DNA from: Maricaulis sp947259345
GTDB taxonomy: Bacteria; Pseudomonadota; Alphaproteobacteria; Caulobacterales; Maricaulaceae
Reading direction: 5' to 3'
Assembly: GCA_965217205.1 (NCBI GenBank)
Contig: OZ244254.1
Location: 310,001 to 374,000, forward strand
DNA: 64,000 nt
Under the pieces are notes generated by a model. It was not told the DNA's origin. It searched no databases and saw nothing but the letters and a program-made list of their open reading frames with translations. The translations under genes and the position numbers were made by a program. Shown in pieces: positions 55,138-64,000 of the stretch. Each line of letters begins with the position of its first letter. Position 1 is the first letter of the stretch.

Positions 55138-56082
55138 ATGCGGATATTTCACGGCCATAACGGATTGCCGGATGACAGCCGGGGTGCCGTCATCGCGCTG
55201 GGCAATTTTGATGGTGTCCATATGGGGCATCGACATGTCATTGCCCTGGCTGCGGGCCTGGCCGAGACTCTGAAGGCCCCGCTGGGGGCGGCCCTGTTCG
55301 ACCCGCACCCACGGCGTTTCTTCGCACCCGAAGCGCCGGCCTTCCGCCTGATGAGCGAGGCGCGCCGCAATCGCATCCTGGAAAGCTTGGGCGTGAGCCA
55401 GCTCCATGTCCTGCCTTTTTCATTGGAGATGGCGAAAATGACGCCGGCCGAATTTGTCGGGACGATCCTGGCGGACGGGCTGGGCATTGCCGGCATTGTC
55501 ACGGGTGAGGATTTCCGCTTCGGGACGGGTCGCAGTGGCGATACCGACGAGCTTGCGCGCCTTTGCGCCGAGCGCGGCATCGCCACCGCCTTTGCCGAAT
55601 TACATGGCAATGGCGCCGACAAGGTCTCCTCGACCCGCATCCGCAAGGCGATCCATGATGGCGACATGCAGGCAGCCGAGACGCTGCTGGGGACGCCCTG
55701 GGCGGTTGAGGGCATCGTCCAGCGTGGCGACCAGCGCGGCCGGACCATTGGCTTCCCGACGGCGAATCTCACCCTGGGTGATTATGTCCGTCCCGATTAC
55801 GGCGTCTATGCCGTGCGCGTGGGCGTTGATGGCGATGCGCCGACGATTGCGGGCGTCGCCAATATCGGCAAGCGCCCGACGGTCGATGGTGCGACCGAGC
55901 TTTTGGAAGTTCACCTGCTCGACTGGTCGGGCGATCTCTATGGTCGCTCGATCGCCGTCGAGTTCTTCGATCATCTGCGCTCGGAGAAGCGGTTTGACGG
56001 GCTCGACGCGCTGAAGGCCCAGATCGCCGCCGACGCCGCCGCGGCGCGCAAGGCGCTGAGCCGCCTGTCTGGACCGGCCTGA
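55138..56082 (+). CDS. ribF: Bifunctional riboflavin kinase / FAD synthetase
   Basis: 314 residues. FAD synthetase half: LGNFDGVHMGHRHVI (HxGH) and STRIRKAIHDGDM. Riboflavin kinase half: GRTIGFPTANL and YGVYAVRVGV. The enzyme turns riboflavin into FMN and FAD. The ATG at 55138 lies six bases after maoC. The gene starts the ribF-ileS-lspA group that is common in alphaproteobacteria. Confidence 0.96.
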   Translation: MRIFHGHNGLPDDSRGAVIALGNFDGVHMGHRHVIALAAGLAETLKAPLGAALFDPHPRRFFAPEAPAFRLMSEARRNRILESLGVSQLHVLPFSLEMAKMTPAEFVGTILADGLGIAGIVTGEDFRFGTGRSGDTDELARLCAERGIATAFAELHGNGADKVSSTRIRKAIHDGDMQAAETLLGTPWAVEGIVQRGDQRGRTIGFPTANLTLGDYVRPDYGVYAVRVGVDGDAPTIAGVANIGKRPTVDGATELLEVHLLDWSGDLYGRSIAVEFFDHLRSEKRFDGLDALKAQIAADAAAARKALSRLSGPA

Positions 56083-56262
56083 CGGGCTCTGTTAAACGCG
56101 AGGCATGGTCTCTATGTCCCTGTTCATACGCTCGGGCGCGTCCGTCGCGACCCCCGCCATCGGGCGAATTACCGGCCCGGGCCGTTCCGCGTGATGTGGG
56201 CGGTTCCGGGACATGTCCTGCCTTGAACCCATGACGACAAAAGACCGCAAGGATCCGATCCG

Positions 56263-59235
56263 ATGACGGACACGCCTTCGAAGTCCGGCGACCAAGCCGC
56301 GACCCGCGATTATCGCGACACACTCTTCCTGCCGAGTACCGAATTCCCGATGCGGGCCGGCCTGCCCAAGCGCGAGCCGGAATGGCTCGAGCGCTGGAAC
56401 AAGCTCGACCTGTACAAACGCCTGCGCGCCGAGAGCCAGGGCCGCGAGCGCTGGGTACTCCATGACGGCCCACCCTATGCCAATGGTCACATTCATATCG
56501 GCACGGGTCAGAACAAGATCCTCAAGGATATCGTCGTCCGCTCACACCAGATGCTGGGCTTTGACGCACCCTATCGTCCGGGCTGGGACTGCCACGGCCT
56601 GCCGATCGAGTGGAAAGTCGAACAGAATTTCCGCGCCAAGGGACGCAACAAGGACGATATTCCGGTCAAGGAATTCCGGGCCGAGTGTCGCGAGTATGCG
56701 CGCGAATGGGTCGGTATCCAGTCCGGCGAATTCCAGCGCCTGGGCGTGAGTGGCGAGTGGGATGATCCCTACACCACCATGGCTTTCGAGGCCGAAGCCG
56801 CCATCGTGCGCGAATTCCTCGCCTTCGTTGAACAGGGCCTGGTCTATTGCGGCTCGGCGCCGGTGATGTGGTCGCCGGTCGAGAAGACGGCCCTGGCCGA
56901 GGCCGAGGTCGAGTATCAGGACAAGATCTCCACGACGATCCATGTCCGCTTCCCGGTGCGCGGTGTCCGCAAGGACGGAACGGCGATCCCGAAATCCTGT
57001 ATCGGCGCTCATATCGTGATCTGGACGACGACGCCCTGGACGATCCCGGGTAATCGCGCGATCTGCTATTCGCCGGAGATCAGCTATGGCCTCTACAAGG
57101 TCACCGGCGTCGATGGCGGCGATTTCAAGCCCTGGGCGATGCCGGGTGACCTCCTGATCGTGGCCGACGCGCTTTGGGAAGAGACCGCGGCCGCGGCCAA
57201 GATCGGCAATTGGGAACGGGTCGATACCATCGATCCGTCCGGCTTCGTCTGTTCGCACCCGCTGCTGGAGCTCGACCGCTTCTGGAATTACGGCGTGCCG
57301 CTCCTGCCGGGCGATCATGTCACGGATGAGGCCGGTACCGGTTTCGTGCACACCGCGCCCAGCCATGGTGCCGAGGACTATGCTGCCTGGATGGAATTCC
57401 CGGAGTGGCATGACAAGGACGCGCCAGTCCCGCACATGGTCGATGAGGACGGTGCCTATTATCCGCACGTCCCGATCTTCGCCGGTCTCAACATCATCCG
57501 TCTGGATGGCAAGAAGCAGGGACAGGAAGGTCCGGCCAACAAGACCGTGATCGAGCATCTGGTCGAACAGGGCAAATTGCTCGCCCGGGGCCGGCTGGAG
57601 CATTCCTACCCGCATTCCTGGCGCTCCAAGGCGCCGGTCATCTTTCGCAATACGCCGCAATGGTTCGTCGCTATCGACCGGCCGATGAAATCCGGCGGCA
57701 CGCTGCGCGAGAAGGCGCTCAAGGGCATTGCCGAAACGACCTTCACGCCGAAAATCTCGGAAAACCGTATTCGTTCCATGGTCGAGCAACGCCCGGACTG
57801 GCTGATTTCGCGCCAGCGCGCCTGGGGTGTGCCGCTGACCATGTTCGTGGAAAAGGGCACGACGCGCGTGCTCAACGATCCGAAGGTCAATGAGCGCATC
57901 ATCGATGCTGTCGCAGAAGATGGCGCCGATGCCTGGTTCGAGCGTCCCGCGACTGACTTCCTCGGCAGCGAGTATGACGCGGACGCCTACGAGAAGGTCA
58001 CCGATATCCTCGATGTCTGGTTCGACAGCGGTTGTACGCATGCCTTTGCCCTGGAGCCGCGCGCGGACCAGAAATGGCCGGCCGATCTCTATCTGGAAGG
58101 CTCCGACCAGCATCGTGGCTGGTTCCAGTCCTCGCTTCTGGAAAGCGCTGGAACGCGCGGCCGTGCCCCCTATGACGCCGTTCTGACGCACGGCTTTGTC
58201 ATGGCCGGCGATGGTCGCAAAATGTCGAAATCGCTGGGCAATACGCTGGCCCCGAACGAGATCGCCAAGAAGTACGGTATCGAGATCATGCGCTTGTGGG
58301 TTTCGGCCCAGGACTTCACCGACGATCTGCGTATCTCCGAAGAGATCCTGCAGACCTCGGTCGATGCCTATCGCAAGATGCGCAACACGCTGCGCTATCT
58401 GCTCGGCGCGCTGCACGGCTATGACGAGACGATCGAGCATTTCAGCCATGACCGCATGCCCTCGCTCGAGCGCTTCATGCTGCACCGTCTGCATGAGCTC
58501 GATCAGGTCGTGCGTGACGGTTATGCCGCCTATGACTTCAAGAAGGTCTATTCAGCGCTGTTCAATTTCTGCGTCGTCGATCTGTCGGCCTTCTATCTCG
58601 ATATCCGCAAGGACAGCCTCTATTGCGACCGGCCGGACGACGTCCGCCGCAAGGCCTGCCGCACGGTCATGCATGAGATCTTCATGCGCCTGACCGCCTG
58701 GCTGGCACCGATCATGCCCTTCACCATGGAAGAGGCCTGGCTGTCGCGCTTCCCGTCCGAGGATGACAGCGTCCATCTGCGCACTTTCCCGAAAACGCCG
58801 GCTGACTGGCATGACGGAAGTCTGGCCGAGAATTGGCGTACGATCCGGCGCCTGCGTCGTGTGGTGAATGGCGCGCTGGAAGTCGAGCGTCGAGAAAAGC
58901 GGATCGGCTCCAGCCTGGAAGCGGCGCCGCGTGTGCATGTCACCGATGGGGCTTATCGTGCTGCACTGGCGGCCGAGACGACCGGAGATGTCGATGACTT
59001 CCTGGCCGAGATCGGCATCACCAGCCAAGCCTATCTGGTCGACGGCGCTGCCGAGGGCGAGGCCTTCCGTCTCGATGATGTCGCCGATGTGGCCGTCATT
59101 CCGGGCCGGGCCGAAGGCGCCAAGTGCGCGCGGTCGTGGAAATACTCGACCGAGATCGGTGCCGACAAGCGCTATCCCGATCTGAGCCCGCGTGATGCGG
59201 CGGCCGTGGCCTGGTGGGATGCGAAGAATGCCTGA
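56263..59235 (+). CDS. ileS: Isoleucyl-tRNA synthetase
   Basis: 990 residues. Class I signature GHIHIG in PPYANGHIHIGTGQNKILKD, the substrate pocket GWDCHGLPIEWKVE, the editing domain with WTTTPWTIPGNRA, and KMSKSLGN. It charges tRNA-Ile and edits valine. The C-terminus lacks an evident zinc finger (no CxxC pairs seen), as in many alphaproteobacterial IleRS. It overlaps lspA by eight bases. Confidence 0.97.
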   Translation: MTDTPSKSGDQAATRDYRDTLFLPSTEFPMRAGLPKREPEWLERWNKLDLYKRLRAESQGRERWVLHDGPPYANGHIHIGTGQNKILKDIVVRSHQMLGFDAPYRPGWDCHGLPIEWKVEQNFRAKGRNKDDIPVKEFRAECREYAREWVGIQSGEFQRLGVSGEWDDPYTTMAFEAEAAIVREFLAFVEQGLVYCGSAPVMWSPVEKTALAEAEVEYQDKISTTIHVRFPVRGVRKDGTAIPKSCIGAHIVIWTTTPWTIPGNRAICYSPEISYGLYKVTGVDGGDFKPWAMPGDLLIVADALWEETAAAAKIGNWERVDTIDPSGFVCSHPLLELDRFWNYGVPLLPGDHVTDEAGTGFVHTAPSHGAEDYAAWMEFPEWHDKDAPVPHMVDEDGAYYPHVPIFAGLNIIRLDGKKQGQEGPANKTVIEHLVEQGKLLARGRLEHSYPHSWRSKAPVIFRNTPQWFVAIDRPMKSGGTLREKALKGIAETTFTPKISENRIRSMVEQRPDWLISRQRAWGVPLTMFVEKGTTRVLNDPKVNERIIDAVAEDGADAWFERPATDFLGSEYDADAYEKVTDILDVWFDSGCTHAFALEPRADQKWPADLYLEGSDQHRGWFQSSLLESAGTRGRAPYDAVLTHGFVMAGDGRKMSKSLGNTLAPNEIAKKYGIEIMRLWVSAQDFTDDLRISEEILQTSVDAYRKMRNTLRYLLGALHGYDETIEHFSHDRMPSLERFMLHRLHELDQVVRDGYAAYDFKKVYSALFNFCVVDLSAFYLDIRKDSLYCDRPDDVRRKACRTVMHEIFMRLTAWLAPIMPFTMEEAWLSRFPSEDDSVHLRTFPKTPADWHDGSLAENWRTIRRLRRVVNGALEVERREKRIGSSLEAAPRVHVTDGAYRAALAAETTGDVDDFLAEIGITSQAYLVDGAAEGEAFRLDDVADVAVIPGRAEGAKCARSWKYSTEIGADKRYPDLSPRDAAAVAWWDAKNA

Positions 59236-59830
59236 TTGGGCGCGTGAGATCCGGCGGCGCTTCGCCGCGTCGCCGGTCCCGCGCCTCGGGCTTGGCATCG
59301 CTGCGCTTGTCCTCGTACTCGACCAACTCACCAAGTGGTGGGTGCTGGCCGGGCTGAATTTCTCGCCGCCAGGCTGTCTCGATTTTCAGCGCGCCGAGGG
59401 TGCAGAACGCCTGGCCCTGCCCAATACATGCGGTCATATCGAGGTCTCGCCCGTCTTTGATCTCACCATGGTCTGGAACAAGGGTGTCAGCTTCGGGCTT
59501 CTGGGAGCCGACGGGCCGATCGGACGCTGGCTGCTGGTGGTGTTTTCCGTGCTGGTCGCGCTGGGTCTGATCGCCGGACTGCTGGACCGTGGCCCGATTC
59601 GAGCCGATCGCAGGCTTCAGGGTGTGGCCTTCGGCTTCATTATCGGTGGCGCCCTTGGCAATGCGATTGACCGGGCCGCCTTTGGAGCTGTCGTCGATTT
59701 CCTAAATTTTTCCGATGTTTACTTTCCCTACGTCTTCAATATCGCAGATGTGGGCATCAATCTCGGCGTCGCCGCCATCCTGCTGGACGTCTTCCTGAAT
59801 GACCGAAAGCCCAAGCCGGGCGGCACTTAA
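59228..59830 (+). CDS. lspA: Lipoprotein signal peptidase
   Basis: 200 residues, four transmembrane helices. LspA marks: LVLDQLTKWWV, WNKGVSFGLLG, GGALGNAIDRAAFGAVVDFL and FNIADVGINLGVA with the two catalytic Asp. It cuts lipoprotein signal peptides before the lipidated cysteine. The ATG at 59228 lies in the end of ileS, so translation is coupled. Its products would include the lipoproteins encoded in this window. Confidence 0.96.
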   Translation: MPDWAREIRRRFAASPVPRLGLGIAALVLVLDQLTKWWVLAGLNFSPPGCLDFQRAEGAERLALPNTCGHIEVSPVFDLTMVWNKGVSFGLLGADGPIGRWLLVVFSVLVALGLIAGLLDRGPIRADRRLQGVAFGFIIGGALGNAIDRAAFGAVVDFLNFSDVYFPYVFNIADVGINLGVAAILLDVFLNDRKPKPGGT

Positions 59831-59902
59831 TGATAGCGGGGTGGAGTGATGACCCGGCTTTGGGTTAAACTCCCGCCAACACAAATTCGGAGTCTCACAG
59901 AG

Positions 59903-60445
59903 ATGCGTTTGCGTACTGCTCTTTTCGCCGCGACCACCGCGGCCATCGCCCTGTCCGGCTGCAGCAATGTCTCGCGCGCGCTCGGCGCCGAACGCTCGAC
60001 CCCGGACGAGTTCCGCACCGTGACCATCGCGCCGTTGACGGTGCCGCCGGAATATAATCTGCGTCCGCCGCGCCCCGGTGAGCCGCGTCCCGACGAAATC
60101 TATCCGGACCAGCAGGCCCGCGCGGCCCTGCTTGGCGCGCAGGGTGATTTTGAAGGCTCCGATGCGGAAGCCCTGCTGGTTGCCCGTGCCGGTGGCGGTT
60201 CGGCCGACCCGTTTATCCGCTCCATCATTGATGGAGAGATGGCGAGCGTGGTGCGCAAGAATCGCGGATTTGCCGACATGGTGCTGTTCTGGCGTGACGG
60301 CGAATACCGTCCGCAAGGCGATGCCACCCCGCTGGATGCCTCTGCCGAGGCCGCCGCGCAGGAAAACATCCACAATGTCACCGGTGGTGGCGATGTGGAG
60401 ATCGAGCGCGACCGCCGTCTCCTGCCCAAGCTTCCTGGTCTCTGA
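59903..60445 (+). CDS. DUF3035 lipoprotein (BamF-like)
   Basis: 180 residues. It opens MRLRTALFAATTAAIALSGC with a lipobox (LSGC). Pro-rich stretch PPEYNLRPPRPGEPRPDE, then a domain ending DRRLLPKLPGL. Matches the DUF3035 family, annotated as BamF, a beta-barrel-assembly accessory lipoprotein in Caulobacter (from memory). ATG 59903 follows GGAG. Its location right after lspA is typical. Confidence 0.85.
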   Translation: MRLRTALFAATTAAIALSGCSNVSRALGAERSTPDEFRTVTIAPLTVPPEYNLRPPRPGEPRPDEIYPDQQARAALLGAQGDFEGSDAEALLVARAGGGSADPFIRSIIDGEMASVVRKNRGFADMVLFWRDGEYRPQGDATPLDASAEAAAQENIHNVTGGGDVEIERDRRLLPKLPGL

Positions 60446-60504
60446 TCGGCTTATGCGGGTCCTGCGCGGGCTCGCTGACCTGATCGACCGCACTTGACCG
60501 ACTC

Positions 60505-60528
60505 AGGGCCAGCCAAGAGGCTGGCCCT
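60505..60528 (+). other. Perfect hairpin abutting the mutL start
   Basis: AGGGCCAGCC pairs perfectly with GGCTGGCCCT around AAGA. It ends one base before the ATG at 60529 and contains the only ribosome-like sequence (AAGAGG). It may terminate the upstream operon or hide the mutL ribosome site. Confidence 0.6.
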
Positions 60529-60540
60529 ATGTCTTTGGCC

Positions 60541-62430
60541 ATGACCCAACCCATTATCCGACGCCTTCCACCGGAGACGGTGAACCGTATTGCTGCCGGC
60601 GAAGTCGTCGAGCGGCCGGCCTCGGTCGTCAAGGAATTGGCGGAGAATGCCCTTGATGCGGGCGCGAAGCGGATCGACATCACCGCAGAGGGCGGCGGGC
60701 TGGTCCGCCTCCTGATCGAGGATGATGGCAAGGGGATGAGTCCGGAGGAGCTCGAGCTGTGCATCGAGCGCCACGCGACCTCGAAACTCCCGGTCGCCGA
60801 GGACGGGCAGGACGATTTGCTCAATATCTCCACCATGGGGTTTCGCGGCGAGGCCTTGCCCTCGATCGGCTCGATTGCGCGCCTTTCGATCACCACCCAG
60901 GCCAAGGGGGCGGGCGATGCCTGGGCCATCCTGGTCGAGGGTGGCAAGACCAACGGTATCGCCCCCGCGGCACCGCTGGGGCGCGGCGGCACCAGGATCG
61001 AGGTGCGCGATCTCTTCTATGCCACACCGGCCCGCCTGAAATTCCTCAAATCCGAGCGTTCGGAGAATCTCGGAATCACGGACGTGGTCAAGCGCATGGC
61101 CATGTCGCGCCCGGATGTTGGCTTCTTTCTCACCCTGGACGGACGCAAGCGCCTGTCGGTCGCGGCCGAGCGCGGTGAGGGCGCCGAGGCCCGCATTGCC
61201 CGCATGTCGGCCATCCTCGGCGCGGATTTCGGCGAGAACGCGCTCGAGGTCGACCAGGAGCGTGAGGGTGTGCGGATATTCGGCTTTGCCAGCCTGCCGA
61301 CCTATTCGCGCGGCAATGCCATGCACCAATATCTCTTCGTCAATGGACGCCCGGTCCGCGACAAGCTGTTGGGCGGTGCCGTGCGCGGCGCCTATCAGGA
61401 CTTCCTCGCCCGCGACCGCCATCCGGTCGTGGCGCTGAATGTCGAGCTGCCCACGGGTCAGGTCGACGTCAATGTCCATCCGGCCAAGGCCGAAGTCCGC
61501 TTTCGCGATGCAGGCCTCGTGCGCGGCCTGATTGTTGGCTCCCTGCGACACGCTCTGGCCGCCGCCGGACATCGGGCCTCGACCACGGTCGCCGGCTACG
61601 CGCTGGGCCGGGTGCGCCCGGAAGGCTATCAGCCCCCGCAACCGCCACCCGGCGGCTATCAGTCCCACACCGCCAGCCTCGCCGGCTGGGGCGCTCCGCG
61701 TCCGCCGTCCGAACCCGTCCAGGACCGCGTTTTCGATCCCGGCATGTCGGCGCGTGTCGAACCGGACGGCTCCGCTTACGACGCCGGGATGGGCGAGGCG
61801 CCTCAATCCGGCTTCGACGCGGCCCAACAATCTGCCACACCGCCACCCGACTGGCCGCTCGGCGTCGCCCGGGCGCAATTGCACGAGACCTATGTCGTCG
61901 CCCAGACCGGCGATGGCATCGTCATTGTCGATCAGCATGCCGCCCATGAACGCCTCGTCTATGAGCGCATGAAAAAGATGATTGCCGAGACCGGCGTCCA
62001 GCGGCAGCGCTTGCTGGTGCCGGAGATCGTCAATCTCGACGAGGCCGAAGCGCGCCGCTTGCTTGACCGCACCGAAGAGTTGGAGGAGCTGGGCCTCGTC
62101 ATTGAGGCTTTCGGCCAGGGCGCCATCGCCGTGCGCGAGACACCCTCACTCCTCAAGAAGCTCGACGTGCAGGGCCTGATCCGGGACCTTGCCGATGATC
62201 TCGCCGAATACGATCAGGCGCTCTCCCTGAAGGAGAAGCTGGAAGACGTGGTCGGCACCATGGCCTGCCACGGCTCGGTCCGCTCCGGCCGCCGCCTCAC
62301 TGGCGAGGAGATGAACGCCCTCCTGCGCGAAATGGAAGCGACCCCGCATTCCGGCCAGTGCAATCACGGCCGTCCGACCTATGTGGAGCTCAAATTGAGC
62401 GATATCGAGCGCTTGTTCGGGCGACGATAG
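60541..62430 (+). CDS. mutL: DNA mismatch repair protein MutL
   Basis: 629 residues from ATG 60541 (an ATG at 60529 would add four). N-terminal GHKL ATPase: ELAENALDAGAKRIDI, DDGKGM and GFRGEALPSIGSIA. The C-terminal dimer domain carries the endonuclease motif DQHAAHERLVYE (DQHA(X)2E(X)4E) and ends with SGQCNHGRPTYVEL. MutL with this motif nicks the new strand, as expected in bacteria without MutH. A Pro/Gly-rich linker lies at about 360-400. The start choice is unclear owing to the hairpin at 60505-60528. Confidence 0.96.
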   Translation: MTQPIIRRLPPETVNRIAAGEVVERPASVVKELAENALDAGAKRIDITAEGGGLVRLLIEDDGKGMSPEELELCIERHATSKLPVAEDGQDDLLNISTMGFRGEALPSIGSIARLSITTQAKGAGDAWAILVEGGKTNGIAPAAPLGRGGTRIEVRDLFYATPARLKFLKSERSENLGITDVVKRMAMSRPDVGFFLTLDGRKRLSVAAERGEGAEARIARMSAILGADFGENALEVDQEREGVRIFGFASLPTYSRGNAMHQYLFVNGRPVRDKLLGGAVRGAYQDFLARDRHPVVALNVELPTGQVDVNVHPAKAEVRFRDAGLVRGLIVGSLRHALAAAGHRASTTVAGYALGRVRPEGYQPPQPPPGGYQSHTASLAGWGAPRPPSEPVQDRVFDPGMSARVEPDGSAYDAGMGEAPQSGFDAAQQSATPPPDWPLGVARAQLHETYVVAQTGDGIVIVDQHAAHERLVYERMKKMIAETGVQRQRLLVPEIVNLDEAEARRLLDRTEELEELGLVIEAFGQGAIAVRETPSLLKKLDVQGLIRDLADDLAEYDQALSLKEKLEDVVGTMACHGSVRSGRRLTGEEMNALLREMEATPHSGQCNHGRPTYVELKLSDIERLFGRR

Positions 62431-62460
62431 TCGGCGCCAGTCGGACCGGCTGACACGCGG

Positions 62461-64000
62461 TCAGCCCAGAAATTCACGCGTCTTTGCGATGCCGAAATTG
62501 ATCGCCTGCTCGGCAGAGATCTTGGGCGGCATGATCAGCGCGTCCGGATCCACCATGATCTCGACAAGGCTGGCCTTTGTCTGGTTGAAGGCGTCGCGCA
62601 GGGCCTTGGCGAGGTCGTCCGGGTCTTCCACCCGGACGCCATGTCCGCCACACGCCTTGGCGAAGGCGACGAAGTCGGGGTTCTCAAGACCGATGGCATG
62701 CTCGGGCAGGCCCTTGGCTTCCTGCTCGAGGGCAATGAAGCCGAGCTTGCTGTTATTGAGCACGATATTGACCACCGGCTTGTCATAGCGGACGGCGGTG
62801 ATGAAATCGGCCATCAGCATGGCGAAACCGCCATCGCCCGAAATCGCGCAGACCGGCCGCTCGGGATAGGCAAACTTGGCGCCGATCGCCCCGGACGGGG
62901 CAAAGGCCATGCTGGCCAGGGCGCCTGACAGCGTGAAGCGCTGGTCTTCCGTGACGATGAGATGGCGTGCCGCCCAGGCGGTCGAGGTGCCGGTATCGAC
63001 TGTATAGATGGTGTCGGTCGGGGCGATCCGGTTGAGCTCCTGCATCACGCGCTCGGGGGCGATCGGTGTCGCGTCTGATTGGCGCCGTTCAGCCTGTTCC
63101 TGATTCCACTCCGTCTTCTTCGCCTGCATGGAGTCGTAGAAGCTGCGGTCCGACTTGCGCTCGACGCGCGTCAGCAGGGCTTCCAGTGTCGGCTGGCAAT
63201 GTCCGGCGAGCGGGGCATCCACCTTTGCGCGGCGCCCCAGTCGGGTGGGTGCGGAATCGATCTGGATGATCTTAGCGTCGTCCGGGAAGAAATCGATATA
63301 GGGGAAATCCGAACCCGCCAGCAGCAAGCAGTCACATTTCGCCATCGCGGCGCTCCCGGGCGAGGAGCCCAGCAGGCCCAACCCGCCGATACAGGCTTCG
63401 ATATCCTCGTCGATGACATCCTTGGCCCGCAGCGAGCGAACGATCGGCGCACCGACTCGCTCGGACAGGGCCAGCAATTCCTCGCGGGCATCAGCGCAGC
63501 CAATGCCGGCAAGGATGGCAATACGGTCCGACTGATTGATCAGCTCGCTGGCCGTGTCGAGCGCCGCTGCGCATGGCATGGACAGGGCATTCGTCACGCC
63601 GAGGTCATAGGTGTTGCGCGAGGCGCTCACCGAGCGCCCCGAAATGTCTGACGGGATGGCGATATGGCCCACGCCGGGACCGGCGAGCGCTGCCTTGCAG
63701 GCCTCGATCATTACGTCGGGCAATTGATCCGGCGTCATCACGGTTCGGGTGTATTCGGCGACATCGGAGAAGAGGCGTTCAAGCGCGACTTCCTGATGGT
63801 ATTCGGTGCCGACGAATTTGGTCGGCGCCTGACCGGTGATCGCGATCACCGGGGCATGATCCATCTTGGCGTCATAAAGCCCGTTGAGAAGATGAATCGC
63901 GCCCGGCCCGGATGTGCCCATACAGGCCGTCATCCGACCGGTCAGCTTGGCCTGGGCCGACGCCATGAAGGCCCCGGCTTCCTCATGGCGGACCATGACG
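62461..64000 (-). CDS. ThDP-dependent pyruvate oxidase/dehydrogenase-like enzyme (5' end outside window)
   Basis: At least 513 residues; the N-terminus is beyond the window, as the frame opens in the middle of the ThDP Pyr domain (VRHEEAGAFMASAQAKLTG, the conserved Glu). FAD/central domain follows, then the ThDP site GDGGFAMLMADFITAVRYDK with NNSKLGFIALEQ. It ends DALIMPPKISAEQAINFG, like PoxB-type pyruvate:quinone oxidoreductases and acetolactate-synthase relatives. It lacks PoxB's long C-terminal membrane tail. The true start must lie upstream (beyond 64000). The enzyme depends on thiamine diphosphate, linking it loosely to the thiC locus. Confidence 0.9.
   Translation of the reverse strand, partial: VMVRHEEAGAFMASAQAKLTGRMTACMGTSGPGAIHLLNGLYDAKMDHAPVIAITGQAPTKFVGTEYHQEVALERLFSDVAEYTRTVMTPDQLPDVMIEACKAALAGPGVGHIAIPSDISGRSVSASRNTYDLGVTNALSMPCAAALDTASELINQSDRIAILAGIGCADAREELLALSERVGAPIVRSLRAKDVIDEDIEACIGGLGLLGSSPGSAAMAKCDCLLLAGSDFPYIDFFPDDAKIIQIDSAPTRLGRRAKVDAPLAGHCQPTLEALLTRVERKSDRSFYDSMQAKKTEWNQEQAERRQSDATPIAPERVMQELNRIAPTDTIYTVDTGTSTAWAARHLIVTEDQRFTLSGALASMAFAPSGAIGAKFAYPERPVCAISGDGGFAMLMADFITAVRYDKPVVNIVLNNSKLGFIALEQEAKGLPEHAIGLENPDFVAFAKACGGHGVRVEDPDDLAKALRDAFNQTKASLVEIMVDPDALIMPPKISAEQAINFGIAKTREFLG

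Noticed and set aside
56542..58494. 650-codon reverse open frame inside ileS
   Set aside because: Shadow of ileS; no start site or family marks.

Overview
The window is high-GC DNA from an alphaproteobacterium of the Caulobacterales/Maricaulales type, most likely a marine Maricaulis-like stalked bacterium. This is inferred from the gene families: a TipF-like EAL protein, a SapC protein, an alphaproteobacterial-type HisRS, CIRCE-controlled groESL, an alpha-type RpoH, and the run ribF-ileS-lspA-DUF3035-mutL. Species identity was not tested. Gene density is high and almost every stretch is chromosomal housekeeping or envelope function. The clear exception is the interval from about 8.3 to 11.6 kb.

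Layout. 1-5.4 kb: end of purA, an acyltransferase, an AraC regulator, a secreted beta-lactamase-fold hydrolase and small membrane or secreted proteins. 5.4-8.3 kb: a TPP riboswitch followed by an exported metallo-beta-lactamase-fold protein and thiC. 8.34-8.57 kb: a REP-like inverted repeat followed at once by a second, diverged copy of the thiC 3' end. 8.6-10.2 kb: a retron locus of lower GC. It has a near-consensus promoter with a perfect palindrome just upstream, a hairpin-rich leader, a small basic/hydrophobic ORF with a good ribosome site, an Xre-type repressor and a retron reverse transcriptase with NAxxH, YMDD and VTG motifs. 10.2-11.6 kb: an AT-rich cassette with its own promoter and terminator encoding a tiny membrane protein, flanked by direct repeats and followed by dispersed palindromic repeats.

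11.6-30.2 kb: secreted and envelope proteins (two DUF481 paralogues, an astacin-like protease, a Cys-repeat trypsin, an enterochelin-esterase-like hydrolase), an ECF sigma factor with a membrane partner, rpoH, a lysoplasmalogenase-like protein, a PhzF protein and an ABC exporter. 30.2-36 kb: a second dispersed repeat, a thioesterase, zur divergent from a ZnuD-like TonB receptor with His/Asp-rich loops, ompW and sapC. 36-45 kb: a DsbD-like thiol reductase, hisS, a candidate small RNA, a secreted charged-helix protein, a NagZ-like glycosidase and an S9 peptidase. 45.2-47.8 kb: groESL with a CIRCE operator, and a tandem 159-bp duplication of the groEL 3' end including its terminator. 47.9-64 kb: an OmpA lipoprotein, a TipF-like protein, an AraC regulator, CheZ and CheY, then MaoC, ribF, ileS, lspA, a DUF3035 lipoprotein, mutL and a partial pyruvate-oxidase-type enzyme.

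The best candidate for an undescribed system is the retron locus, especially the possibility that a 43-residue cationic/hydrophobic peptide encoded between the structured leader and the repressor gene is its effector.
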